A DNA stretch of 64,000 nt from Arthrobotrys musiformis (lineage: Eukaryota > Ascomycota > Orbiliomycetes > Orbiliales > Orbiliaceae), in assembly GCA_036971715.1 (NCBI GenBank), contig JAVHJL010000011.1, positions 868,001 through 932,000 of the forward strand, given 5' to 3'. Position 1 is the first letter of the stretch; each line of letters starts with the position of its first letter. The position numbers were made by a program, and so were the translations under genes. This document shows, piece after piece, positions 36,841-46,974 of this stretch. The notes beneath the pieces are model-generated. The model did no database searches. It had not been told where the DNA came from and saw only the letters and a program-made list of their open reading frames with translations.

Positions 36841-37353
36841 CTAGCACAGTTGATACCGGACGAGGCCTTCAACCCCATCTGGGTACCACCACCCCCTCCG
36901 GTAGATGTCCCCTCGTCTCGGGGTCCACGTGGCGTAAACGCCAGTGTACCACGGACGAGGTTTTATCGTACGCGGGAGGTTCGGGCTGGTCCGCTGGAGA
37001 AAAACCCTTACGGGCTTCTCATCCAGGACCTCCCTGGGCAGGGCGCTCTTACGAGCGCGTTTGGGCTTCGGCATTGTCTTTGGCGCCGGTTCTTCCGCGC
37101 CAGGAGCCTTCCTCTTCCTGGTAACTTTCCCGGCCTCAGCCCGGTGCTCCTCTAAGGCCCTCCTATTCTTGGAGTTGGCCTCCTCCACGAGGTTGGTGTA
37201 CTCCTCACCAAACCTCTTTACCATCTCCTCCCGCTTCCTCTTCAGGCTGCCTCTGGAAGAGGCACCTGGCTGCCCCTTCTTCGTGACCCTGGAGGTCACT
37301 CCGGCCCCCGTGGCCTTGACCTCGACAGTTCCGATCGGGGCAGACTTAGCCAT
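36841..37353 (-). CDS. small basic nuclear-type protein with hairpin-rich coding sequence
   Basis: An intronless ATG frame of 170 residues (start at 37353). The protein is highly basic: GSLKRKREEMVKRF, TRKRKAPG and KPKRARKSALPR look like nuclear localisation signals. A short helical stretch (about 37-70) follows, and a C-terminal half carries many aromatic and Arg residues (RPWYTGVYATWTPRR). No family was recognised. The GC content is clearly higher than in the flanking DNA. The coding sequence holds about a dozen short perfect or one-bulge inverted repeats, for example 37189-37216, 37248-37264, 37283-37299 and 37100-37121. The 48-52 kb gene shows the same property. Upstream (37473-37631) lie four palindromic 21-bp sites. 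A DNA- or RNA-binding role is inferred from charge only. Confidence 0.6.
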   Translation of the reverse strand: MAKSAPIGTVEVKATGAGVTSRVTKKGQPGASSRGSLKRKREEMVKRFGEEYTNLVEEANSKNRRALEEHRAEAGKVTRKRKAPGAEEPAPKTMPKPKRARKSALPREVLDEKPVRVFLQRTSPNLPRTIKPRPWYTGVYATWTPRRGDIYRRGWWYPDGVEGLVRYQLC

Positions 37354-37472
37354 CTAAATGCATCAAACATCAAAGGTTAGAACGGTTCAAATGATACTAA
37401 TTAGGTTTTGGGAGGGGGGTTATATTAATGATTAAGATACATACTTCGTTGGTTGGTTGGGTTGGGTGGTTC

Positions 37473-37631
37473 GTCAAGATAAAATCGATTGACGGGGAGG
37501 GACGGACGGGTTGCTTGTCAAGATTAAATCGATTGACAAGGCGAGCTGGTTCGATGGGAGAGAGGACGGAAGCTGTCAAGATACAATCAATTGACAGGTG
37601 GAAGCTGCTCGTCAAGATAAAATCAATTGAC
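37473..37631. repeat. four copies of a 21-bp GTCAA...TTGAC palindrome
   Basis: Copies lie at 37473-37493, 37517-37537, 37575-37595 and 37611-37631, with consensus GTCAAGATAAAATCRATTGAC and one or two differences each. Arms GTCAA/TTGAC and the inner ATCRAT are invariant or nearly so, while the spacers (15 to 37 bp) differ. They start about 120 bp upstream of the minus-strand basic-protein gene, in promoter position. This looks like an array of binding sites for a dimeric DNA-binding protein, or an iteron-like array. Confidence 0.75.
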
Positions 37632-37649
37632 GGAGCGATCGTGCTGTGA

Positions 37650-37920
37650 CGATGGAGGGAGGGAGAGAGTCGAGAGAGTCGAGAGAGATGAGAGACGTGA
37701 GAAGAAGCTCGGGGAGAGACGAGAGACGAGAGACGAGACGTGAGAAGAGACTCTGATGAGAGCTGATGAGAGCTGGAGAGATACGAGAAGAAGAAGCTCG
37801 AGGAGAGACGAGAAAAGCTCGAAGAGACGTGAGAGACGTGAGAAGAGGCTCTGATGAGAGAGCTGGAGAGATGTGAGGAGAAGCTCGAGGATGGAAGAGA
37901 GACGTGATGGAAGAGACCTC
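37650..37920. repeat. purine-rich imperfect minisatellite
   Basis: The plus strand is almost only G and A with GAGACGTGAGAAGA-type units. A longer unit of about 60-70 bp containing CTCTGATGAGAG, GCTGGAGAGAT and GAAGCTCGAG occurs at about 37737-37804 and again at 37835-37891, and a part copy at 37692-37723. The minus-strand frame through it is Ser/Leu-rich repeat translation, not a convincing protein. Strand asymmetry could favour triplex DNA or R-loops. Confidence 0.6.
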
Positions 37921-39304
37921 AGTAGGAGAAGAGACAGCTCTAGAGGATTGCTTGATGGAGAAGATTATCTGAAGCTTCAAGGATACACTGATCGGATGAA
38001 GACAACGATGTTTGCAGGATGGTTTTCTCAGATTGTGGATGCAGGCAGCTTGATGGAGGGATGAGAAGAAGAGAAAGAGAGCAGGAGCAGGGGTGCCTTA
38101 AATACCCTCCCGTAGACGTCTTGAGGGAATCTTTCACAGGGTGGAAATTGCCTGTTTAGTAGAGATTGCGGTGTGTGCAACGTCTTCTTCCCTCGAGAGC
38201 GTGCAATACAGCAACGAGACTGTGGAGTACGCCGAGCATGACGGCTCCCGCGCGGCCTTGGGCGGTTCGCACGCCGAGCGTTGACTCCAGATTGCTTTGC
38301 TGACATTTATGGAAGGCATATTGCGCAGGGTGAGGACCTCGGGGGGCGGGAGGGCCTGGTCTCGAGGCTCAACTGCTTCTCTCCGCGATACTCGAATATA
38401 TTACATGGAGATACAACTATATTCTCCATTGGAATATTCTGCGTCCACCACGATGAGGAGGGCTATCTTGTCTAATAGTCACAATTGCATTTGCAGTATC
38501 TTGATATCTAATGATATAATAATTATTTGTCAGTCTACTTCATGCGTAGACCTCCCGAAATCAATTATTTCCACATGTATATACACATTAGCGCGAAGGG
38601 GGTTAACATAGCTAGATATATTCATAAAGAAGTTGGAGGAGCCGTGATGGTACCATGGTGAAGTCACCATATGACATTTCTCCGCGGATACGTTAACGCG
38701 TTCTGCCTATGGTGAGGATAGGCGTTGAACCATTGGCTTCAAGCGTGGTAGATTCAATTATAGCGTGCCACTCCCTTGGATTTCCGCGTGTTAATCCGTT
38801 CGTATACAAATGGCTGTTGCATATATTATGCATGGCCGTCGTATATAGACGTCTCTGTATCACTGGGAGGGTCGAGTTTAATGCATCAAGGCCGTACAGT
38901 GGACCTCACTCTGCGCCTTGATCCTGTTGGATCGATAGCCGGATTGACAGAAATATCCGCTGTAGTGAGTACTAGATATTGGAAAATGAAACACAAGTTA
39001 ACACCATTGATCGATTGAGAAATGTTGTGACCATTGAAACCATAAGCTAGAATCCACAGGGAAAGCTCGAGAACAAAAACAAAAAAAAATAGATAGAGAA
39101 AAACCACATTCACTGAGAGACAAGATACGCCCTTCATACCATCATATTCCAATATAACCTTGAAGCATTGCCCGTGTTTTAACCACCAGCATTCAGATCA
39201 GCAAGCGTATAACCTCTCAAAAGCGAGGAAGAGAGAACGCTCATATGAAAAAAATGCAACAATCTCAACACGATATCCTCAAGTTTCGACTTCCAGTACT
39301 ATCC
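37921..39304. other. intergenic stretch
   Basis: No gene supported. Short frames around 38.0-38.3 kb on the minus strand and 38.7-39.0 kb on the plus strand lack protein-like features. No repeat beyond the neighbouring minisatellite was seen. Confidence 0.4.
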
Positions 39305-39799
39305 TTAGAAAGAAGTTTTGTTCGGATCTTCTTTACCAAGATAGACTCGGTCAAATAGTTGCAAGTCATGCTTGGGGTTCCCAGTTTTAGCCCAGATGAC
39401 GGGAAGGCCGGCAACATGCTTGGTCTCATGCGGGATTGTGGCCCTGAGATTTTGGTAAGCAGGGACGGTACGGAGCCCACGGCGTGGTGGAGGATTGGCG
39501 AGACCGCGACCTCCCTTGGGGAAAGGGATTTTAGTGCCTGGTCCACCGTTTTTGATCCCATTGCCTTCGATGGTGGGGGTAGGCGTGGTGGCAGCTCGCT
39601 CGGAACCGGGGATCCTTTCACGGCTATTTTTGACACTGGCAAAATCCCAGCTTTGGCCGTCAGACGAAGTAGATCGCTGGTGGCTCAAAGTCTTGGATTC
39701 AACGGTCTCGGTGACCGTGATACTGGACGAGGGCACCATAATGTATTCGTCAGAAGCGACAGGCGCGAGAATCTTCGTGGCAGAGGTAGAAGCTGACAT
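39305..39799 (-). CDS. hypothetical protein, 164 residues
   Basis: An intronless frame with ATG at 39799. The first 60 residues are Ser/Thr-rich and hydrophilic (MSASTSATKILAPV...), the middle is Gly/Pro-rich with GGRGLANPPPRRG, and the C-terminal 50 residues look structured (LPVIWAKTGNPKHDLQLFDRVYLG). No signal peptide, membrane segment or known domain was recognised. The composition is clearly protein-like and unlike the chance frames nearby. An additional 5-prime exon cannot be excluded. Function unknown. Confidence 0.55.
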   Translation of the reverse strand: MSASTSATKILAPVASDEYIMVPSSSITVTETVESKTLSHQRSTSSDGQSWDFASVKNSRERIPGSERAATTPTPTIEGNGIKNGGPGTKIPFPKGGRGLANPPPRRGLRTVPAYQNLRATIPHETKHVAGLPVIWAKTGNPKHDLQLFDRVYLGKEDPNKTSF

Positions 39800-40869
39800 C
39801 CTACGGGCGTCGCAATGTCAGCGTATTAGACAACCAATGTTTATATGGGAAGTGAGAGACCAAGACTGACGCTGTAGGTTCCAACTTTTAGAAGTCTGCG
39901 AAGCTTCTGGCTAGATTCCGATGGGTTCTTTTCGCAAGCTCGCTAAGAGACCCCGTTAGATAACCGAGAGGGCGTAACACTCAAGATACCAATGGGAAAG
40001 ATGAAAGGTTGCTTACTGGTACAATTGGATGGATTTGGTTTAGGCTGTATACTGGGAAGGCTCGTAAAAGGAGGTAGGGTCTGGTGGTTTGATGGCGGGA
40101 GGTGGGATTAATTGTGGGGAAAGTCTTTTTTTTTTTTTTGTTCTCCAGGTTTCCAGAACACAGTAAAGTATTTCATGCGACGTTGCCGTCTTACACACAC
40201 GCATTTACCACTATAGTAGCATATCCCAAGCTATGATCCTCCTTAATTCAATTAGCGTACACCAGCACTCCCATTTTAGCAATGCATTCAATCGGGCACC
40301 GGCGAAATACCGTGGAGTAGTTGTGGATGCGGCTTCCTCGGAGTTTACTTGGCTGAACACTTACATTCATACACCATTCTGGGGCGTCCTACAAGCTGAC
40401 TCGCTATTTCTTTTATAGGGTGATACTCGTCAGGTGCGCAAAACTACAGTTTTATGAGGCCGGCTTTATTTTGACCGTCACAGTCACGGCGTATATTTAC
40501 TCTCACCCAAACAAGCGTAAAGAGATAACGAAGTCTTCCATGGATCCAGGACTCCAAAGTGTCAATAGGTAACTTGGATTTGGCATATAGTACTTGTGGT
40601 CTCGGGTCAGATACTGCGAAAAGCCTCGTACCCAGCCGTCACAATATACGAGACCAGCTTAGCCACTTAAAACGAATTGGAACAAATTTCGTACTAAATA
40701 CACTGCAGAGGCCGAAAAGGGAACAAAAGCGGAATCGAGAACCCAAAAAAAGAGAACGACGAGAAGACCAAAAGGAAATCGATTCAGAAAAACAAATAAT
40801 GCAAGGGGGTGGCATTGACGCCTTCGCTTTTAAGAAACCTAATAGCCTAGAGGCCTACTAGCGTCCTAT

Positions 40870-41758
40870 TCAAATGAATCCCTTTAGGTCTTTAGAAGGG
40901 TCGCATTGACCCTCAGCCTTTTCGATACCTTCTATTAAAATATGCAGCTCGGCAGAGCGCTTGATAACTCCTGTAAGGCGATCGGAGGTCCTTTGCTGAG
41001 TATCTCGACGATAGTAACTCGAACAGCATGTGTCCATATCCTTTGGCTGGCTAACCAGTTCTTCAGCCGAAGCTATAGGTATCGGGTCCACATATCTTAG
41101 CCCGTAGTCAGTATCCGGCCAAAACTCTAATTCAAGAATATTCTGGGCACCCAGAAGCTGACGTTCAGACCATGTGGAATTCCTATATGGCCCGAGGTCT
41201 GACCGAAAGTCGCAGAGCTTAAGGCGAGCGTGGTCCCCGATACACCAGACGTGCTCACACCTAGCACGGCCTGGCACAATAGCCAAGGTGTATTGTTTGT
41301 CCCCATTAGGATCTGGATTTTTATCATCTAGTCTCCATCTCCTTCTCACTTCGTTGAATTTAGCCGATTCTTCAACGTTAAGGCCTCCCTCCAGGTTGTC
41401 ACCATCTTGGTAGAAACATTGTCGGTCATACAGTCCCCAGTTATGCATCAGAGCTTGATACCTTTTCTTGTGTCTCGATGCTCTCAGTCCCTTAAATTCG
41501 GCGTATTTCTCCCCGGTCGATATCAACTTCCGAAAATCTCCTTGGCACTCTCCGTACTTGCTAACTTCTCTTGCCTTTTTGAAGCTTCCACCATTAGTAC
41601 CTCTTAAATAATTTAAGCAATTTCTGCAGAATCATAGAAAAACACACCACGAGACGATTATTTTCACCATTTTGGTTCGATGCCGGGCCAGGAGCAGCAT
41701 AGGCAATGCTAATGTTGATAGCTGCAAGGACGTAGACGACACCAAAATAGAAATGCAT
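40870..41758 (-). CDS. secreted cysteine-containing protein of unknown function (candidate effector)
   Basis: Two exons, 41758-41668 and 41600-40870, are joined by a 67-bp GT-AG intron, giving 273 residues. The first exon was found by extending upstream of the open frame. It opens with ATG and encodes a clear signal peptide (MHFYFGVVYVLAAINISIAYA) with likely cleavage before APGP. The splice joins in frame into TNGGSFKKAREVSKYGECQG. The mature part has about eight cysteines, including a CEHVWC pair and an adjacent CC, is rich in charged residues, and has no membrane segment. No enzyme motif was recognised. Size, secretion and cysteines fit a secreted effector or extracellular enzyme of a plant- or animal-associated fungus, but this is only inference. 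The splice choice is the only one tested that keeps the frame. Confidence 0.65.
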
Positions 41759-44064
41759 TTTATTCGAAGAATTTTTTTCGTAGGAGCGTACAATTTTGAA
41801 TTATAAAAGCGAAAAATCGATGATGGCCTTGAAGAGTTAGACCAGGAGTATTGATAATGGTAAAGTCCAGAGGTATGAAAGGAAAAGCGCCAGCAGATCT
41901 GCAGACGAGTAAGCGTGTATCTGAGGAGTAGTCTATGGTATGATATTCTACATGCACCAGAGTGCTATCAAAAGCAAAGGAACCCTCAATTGCAATCGCC
42001 CATACGCTAGGCGTATATATACTCTTCCCTTTACAGCCTAGGTATGAGCTGACATATACCGTGGTACCGTTTCGATCGACGTCTACCTTTACATGGTCAT
42101 ATGAGCCAGCCTCGAATCTAGGCGCTCGATCGAGGCAGGGTACATGAGCCTACACCAGCCTGTTCTAACCCGCAACAAATATCATGTATATATGTTATCA
42201 TACATGTTGTCATTGTCGTCTCAAATTTGTCCACGTCTGCGTATTGAGGTTTCATATTATCGTTGCACCGAAGCCCATGGCGGGATCGATCCTTACGCGA
42301 GCGGCAAATCTAGCTATCACTTAGCTTAAATGCCGTACTATTCTACAACTCAATTGTACTGTGTCAGAGCAATATAACATGCATAAGCGAAGCGATATAT
42401 ACGATCTAATATACAAAGCTAGTTTGACCTCATAATATAATCCAGCTGGCCCTTATAATGCAAAGCGTAACTTTATCGTCGTACCTTAGCCTCGAATCCA
42501 GGTCGTAGCTACGTGTATACTAGGTAGTTGGAATTGCATGCGAAACCACTCCAACACTGGAGATATCGGTATAGCCTCGACCCCAGGCACATGGTTCAAC
42601 ACAAATGTTATAATTGACGAAACTGATACAAGTTTGAAACGAGGCAAGCTATAGGGTTGGACCTTCAACCTCTATATACTCTCTATTACACACAGCTAGG
42701 GCGGGGCGCGCTTAAATCCACGAACTCGCTTCATCCTCAAATATCGATACAAACTTTCTAGTGAGTACTATTAGATCTCGCGGGTGAGTATCAATATGCA
42801 ATGGACTCATTGCACATGTCTAGACGTCTGGTCTAGACCCACCGGTGTCTGGGTGTGTGTTCATAGCTAAGGCGCACTTTCTTGCTCGGAGAACTTGGTT
42901 GCAACGCCGTCTCATCTTTCAAATTAAGGGTTGCACCTAACGATTTCAAAAAAAATACATGTTGGCCGTCCAACCTCACACCAATGTAGGTAATATAAGC
43001 GCTTTTTACGCCAAAATGTTCCATCAAGGTATATTGATATACTTTGAAGATATCCCAGATCACAGGACAACCGTATCCCATAGTGCAACATCAACACTGC
43101 CGGACTTTTACGCGGTACTGGCAATAATTGATCAAAGCTCATGCCTAGTTATCTCGTAAACCAAATATGCCTAGGTACGTAGCTTAGGGCGTGATAGCGA
43201 TTTATTTAAAGGATCTATTACAAGCATTTAGACTCGACATAGATTGACTTAGAGCCTTATAATAACAAGCTTTAAGAGGGTTTGGTGGTGACAATTTCTT
43301 TTAAGGATACCGCACTGCAAATCGAAAGATAATACTGCAATCTGTCTAACACCTACCCCCCTTTGGCTTCCCTAAGATTCTTTACAAAAGGTGTAGGGTA
43401 ACAACTAGTCGTCCGTACAGCCTCGTTTCTGAACTCCGATGAAGTTGGGGCCGGGTGACTTTGAATTCAACCTACAAGGCGAAGATAGTGCAAAGGCGCC
43501 AGACCCGACGTCCAATTTTCCATAAACTACCATTACAACCGTGAGCATAACCTTAATATACACAGTAGGTCCATTATTCCAATGAATCCAGACTACAATA
43601 TTGGTTCAACACTTGAGATAGCACGGAATGAAGGTATCTATTTGCTTAGCTAACATTCCACATTTCATTTAGCCTCGAGCTAACCGGTTGGTTTCGAATT
43701 CAGGGTCGGTGTTGGAAGTTGGTTGGTACATTGCAAACCCAGGCATATAATATATTGCAACGGTGACGTAGAATACAAAAAGTCGTACTATATCCATAAA
43801 AATTCTGAAACCTTAGCTCCTGGTTTAGTGGGACCCATAGAAGCCCCATCTCATGGCCTGAGCCTAACAGGTCCCTGTGGGTATCTTTTTCCAGTCCTGT
43901 GGTCCAACCGACTCGGCTATACATGCAGCCATGGCGTCAGAAACGTCAATTGATCAAAATCCGAGCCATTTGATGCCGATCGATTGATTACGCTACTTGA
44001 AATTTCGATTCGAGTCTACCGTACTCCCACAATTTCGGGAGTTCTATTTATAATAGGAAAACTG

Positions 44065-44129
<65 letters not shown>

Positions 44130-44909
44130 GACAAGTCGACACGAATAACCCTGTTAGTTTAGCTTGGTTGTATTTTGAGTTTTAACCCATATATGTATTT
44201 TAAGGGACTTATTGATTGGCGCCGTGGTCCTCTGTTTCTGATTTAATCGATTTTTATAAGTCTTGCAGATGCCGCACTACGAGGGTTACGTATGCATTCC
44301 GATAGTGGGTCCGCCACACGCCACCCATCCATTGGGTGACGTTAGCCTACTAAGCCCACAACGCCGCGTAGACGAGTGCGGCTCGAAAGTACGGACAAGT
44401 CAATGAAGCGAGCGATACGGCGGCCGTTTTGGATGTAATCAGATAAAAGGGTTTTATGCAGCGTAATCGGCCTGGGAATAGATGGTTCGCCGTCGACTAT
44501 CTGAAACAAGGGGTGGGACAGAATTCGTATTTCTTGGATAGACAGGCCGAAAATTGCAGTTGCCGAATACACTGCCATCGCCGTGAATTCTAAGAATGTT
44601 CCAAGACTCTTGAATGTCCAAGTAAATCTTGGAAGCAGTGTATTTTTACCCCGACGCACAAGCTTTCTTGGAATCCATTTTCAAAAGGGGGTTAAAATCT
44701 TAAAATTTATATAATCCGACTCGATCGATGGTTATTCTATCTTCATGAATTCAATGTCCCCGACCGATATATACTTACTAATTATATTACTTTAAGCGTT
44801 CAAACATCCCTGGTGGATAACTTTTTGAGAAGATATCGATGCAACATAGGCGGATCTAGCTGCACATCCTAGTCTAATAGTGAAGCCCACAGCGCGCACC
44901 ATTCACCCA
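41759..44909. other. gene-free AT-rich region
   Basis: No supported gene across 3.1 kb. Short frames around 43 kb and a Leu/Arg-rich minus frame at 44342-44659 (no ATG) are not convincing. The main feature is the very long poly(A) listed separately. Partly decayed mobile DNA is possible but no element end was recognised. Confidence 0.4.
44065..44127 (+). repeat. 63-nt uninterrupted poly(A) tract
   Basis: Sixty-three A in a row, far longer than any other homopolymer in the window (next are 25 and 18). It could be the tail of a retroposed sequence inserted in plus orientation, or a real poly(A) microsatellite. Its exact length depends on sequencing accuracy. I could not find a target-site duplication by eye. 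Confidence 0.85.
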
Positions 44910-46016
44910 ATGCTTGTCCCACGAGTCATGAGCGCCCCGCGCCGCCACTCCCTTCTTATAATATTAAATACGCTCGTATTACTTGTATTTATATACCACC
45001 TCTCGCAAGGCGCCGGAAAAAACTTCCTCCCGATATCTTTGTTCCCGTCAACCTACAATATCCCCCCCACAAGCTCACCGGGACAACAATTCTACGAAGA
45101 ACCCGAAAAATCAGGCCTGATAACAAAAGAGATCCAAGCCCACCTCCTAGCACAGGCGAAAAAGCTATCATCAACAGAATTCCCAAAGCATGTCTACCAA
45201 ACCTGGAAAACCGCCAAGCTGCCGCAAGTCGCCTACGAACGTCAGAGGTCCTGGGTCCAGAACAATCCGTCCCACGATTATACCCTCCTTTCGGACGTCA
45301 CGGCATTGCAATACGTAACCGAGAATTTTAACGATACGGACCCCTACATCGTTCATCTATACAAAAACTTCCCACAAAGGATCTTAGCCGCCGATCTGCT
45401 ACGATACCTTATCGCGTATCAGTCGGGTGGACTCTACGTCGATATAGATACAATATGCTACACACCAGTCGACCATTGGATGCCGAGGTCCATTGGCCAT
45501 CAGTCGGATATCAAAATGGAAGATATAAACCTAGTCGTCGGGTTGGAACTAGACGCCTTAGATACCATCAGATACCCGGAAGAGTGGATCGCTGAAAACA
45601 GATTCTCGGAGCGAATACAGTTTCTACAATGGAGCGTGTACGCGAAACCTGGTCACGAAGTCTTGCGAAGAATGATTTCCTCGATCCAAGAGACCGTACG
45701 GAATGATATATCCAATATGGTGTGGAAAAGAAAGGATGTTTCGTCTATACAATACAACGAGATGAAGATTTTGGATACGACGGGGCCGTTTAGATGGACT
45801 AAGATTATTATGGAGTATATAAATCAAATTGAAGGCAGGGAGGTGGAACTCCTCGAATACAGCGGATTAAAGGAAGCGAAGAAGATTGGTGATGTTTTAT
45901 TCTTACCCGTCAACAAGTGGAGCCCAGGCGTACTCCATAGTAACGCCGGGGAGATTGAAACTAGTTTTTTGGTTCATTATTACGGGGGAAGTTGGAAGGG
46001 CAATTTGCCTGCGTAG
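44910..46016 (+). CDS. GT32 family OCH1-like alpha-mannosyltransferase
   Basis: An intronless frame. The ATG at 44910 gives 368 residues and the ATG at 44928 gives 362. A short N-terminal cytoplasmic tail (with RR) and one hydrophobic anchor at about 15-31 make it a type II membrane protein, as expected for a Golgi enzyme. FPKHVYQTWK near 91-100 is the GT32 entry motif. AADLLRYLIAYQSGGLYVDIDT follows, with DID at 178-180 binding metal and GDP-mannose. These are the diagnostic motifs of Och1/Hoc1 and related sugar transferases. In yeast Och1 starts the N-glycan outer chain in the cis-Golgi. This protein could instead be one of the several paralogues that decorate cell-wall mannan or sphingolipid. 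The C-terminus ends soon after the conserved LVHYYGGSW, so the gene is complete. Confidence 0.9.
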   Translation: MLVPRVMSAPRRHSLLIILNTLVLLVFIYHLSQGAGKNFLPISLFPSTYNIPPTSSPGQQFYEEPEKSGLITKEIQAHLLAQAKKLSSTEFPKHVYQTWKTAKLPQVAYERQRSWVQNNPSHDYTLLSDVTALQYVTENFNDTDPYIVHLYKNFPQRILAADLLRYLIAYQSGGLYVDIDTICYTPVDHWMPRSIGHQSDIKMEDINLVVGLELDALDTIRYPEEWIAENRFSERIQFLQWSVYAKPGHEVLRRMISSIQETVRNDISNMVWKRKDVSSIQYNEMKILDTTGPFRWTKIIMEYINQIEGREVELLEYSGLKEAKKIGDVLFLPVNKWSPGVLHSNAGEIETSFLVHYYGGSWKGNLPA

Positions 46017-46679
46017 GTACTCTAGCGAAGTTAAACTATTTTGATTTCTTTTTGTGTAAATAGAATTTAGCGAATGTAACATTTCTACGCATAACGTCGA
46101 GGGCTTGAAGTCTCCCCATCTGTACATATTGTCAAAAGATGTCAAAACTTTCCATGTAACAAAGATAATAGATCCTTAGCAGACTATTCCCGTTGTAGTA
46201 AGTGAATAGAAGCTAGAGCGAGCAATTCCAAGTTCCATGAGAAGGAATCCCAAATATTTATACCACGATGCAGTTCGCCACTCCATCTACAATCCGGAGT
46301 CGATTGGCTGGCCTGGATTCGAGGCTATCGATTGGCATATATAATACTTGCGGGTTCGCATGATGTAAAGTCGGTAATGCACCCCATACCGACGAGTCTT
46401 AGGCTTAACCTCGACGAGTGCCTAGCATACAATCTTTACGCATATCGTAGAAACTCTCGAGCACTCGCAATCAGAAGAGAACAAAGTCAATGATTTGCTA
46501 TTATGTAATAATATGCACTTCGAGGCCAAAAGGAGAAACAGATACAGACACAATCTAATATGTGGCACCTTACCTCCAAAACTCCACCAGTGTATTCTGC
46601 CTCGCTACCAATACTCGTTCGCCACAGGGATTAGAAAGCCGGTGAAAGACCATGCTACAGATTCTGCGAGCTACCTACC

Positions 46680-46974
46680 ATGAGACCACGCTACCCTGGT
46701 TACTACGAGCGCTACCCCGGCGCTGGACACCCGTTATTGCCGTGAGTAACGTTGAGTGCAAGCAACATGTGGCCGCCCAAATCCACAACACAAGAAGGGT
46801 CGCCAAGACGACCCAAATCCAACAAACTTCCTTTTTGGGCTTGACAACACTCTTCTGTGATTGGCCAGATTTGTGTCACATCCTATTTGGGAAGGATTCA
46901 ACGTCGATATTGTGAGTGGGTCGAAGGCAGGATCGTCGATCAAAATGTGCACGCCCATTCGCGGCGCTAGCTGA
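46680..46974 (+). CDS. possible small two-exon gene
   Basis: The ATG at 46680 (TACC ATG AG) opens MRPRYPGYYERYPGAGHPLL. The exon ends at 46741 in a GTGAGT donor. A branch-like CTTGAC and a CAG at 46866-46868 join in frame to 46869-46974, ending in TGA, for 55 residues. The second exon reads FVSHPIWEGFNVDIV and then a Ser/Gly/Lys stretch with one Cys. Splice signals and composition are better than chance, but no family is known. The exon may also be the end of a longer gene, since an open frame with an acceptor-like TAG runs upstream to about 46634. Confidence 0.3.

Noticed and set aside
37612..37980. 122-codon minus-strand Ser/Leu repeat frame
   Set aside because: It is the translation of the purine-rich minisatellite and has no independent support.
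44342..44659. 105-codon minus-strand frame
   Set aside because: No ATG; composition is plausible but no splice partner could be fixed. Could be a gene remnant.
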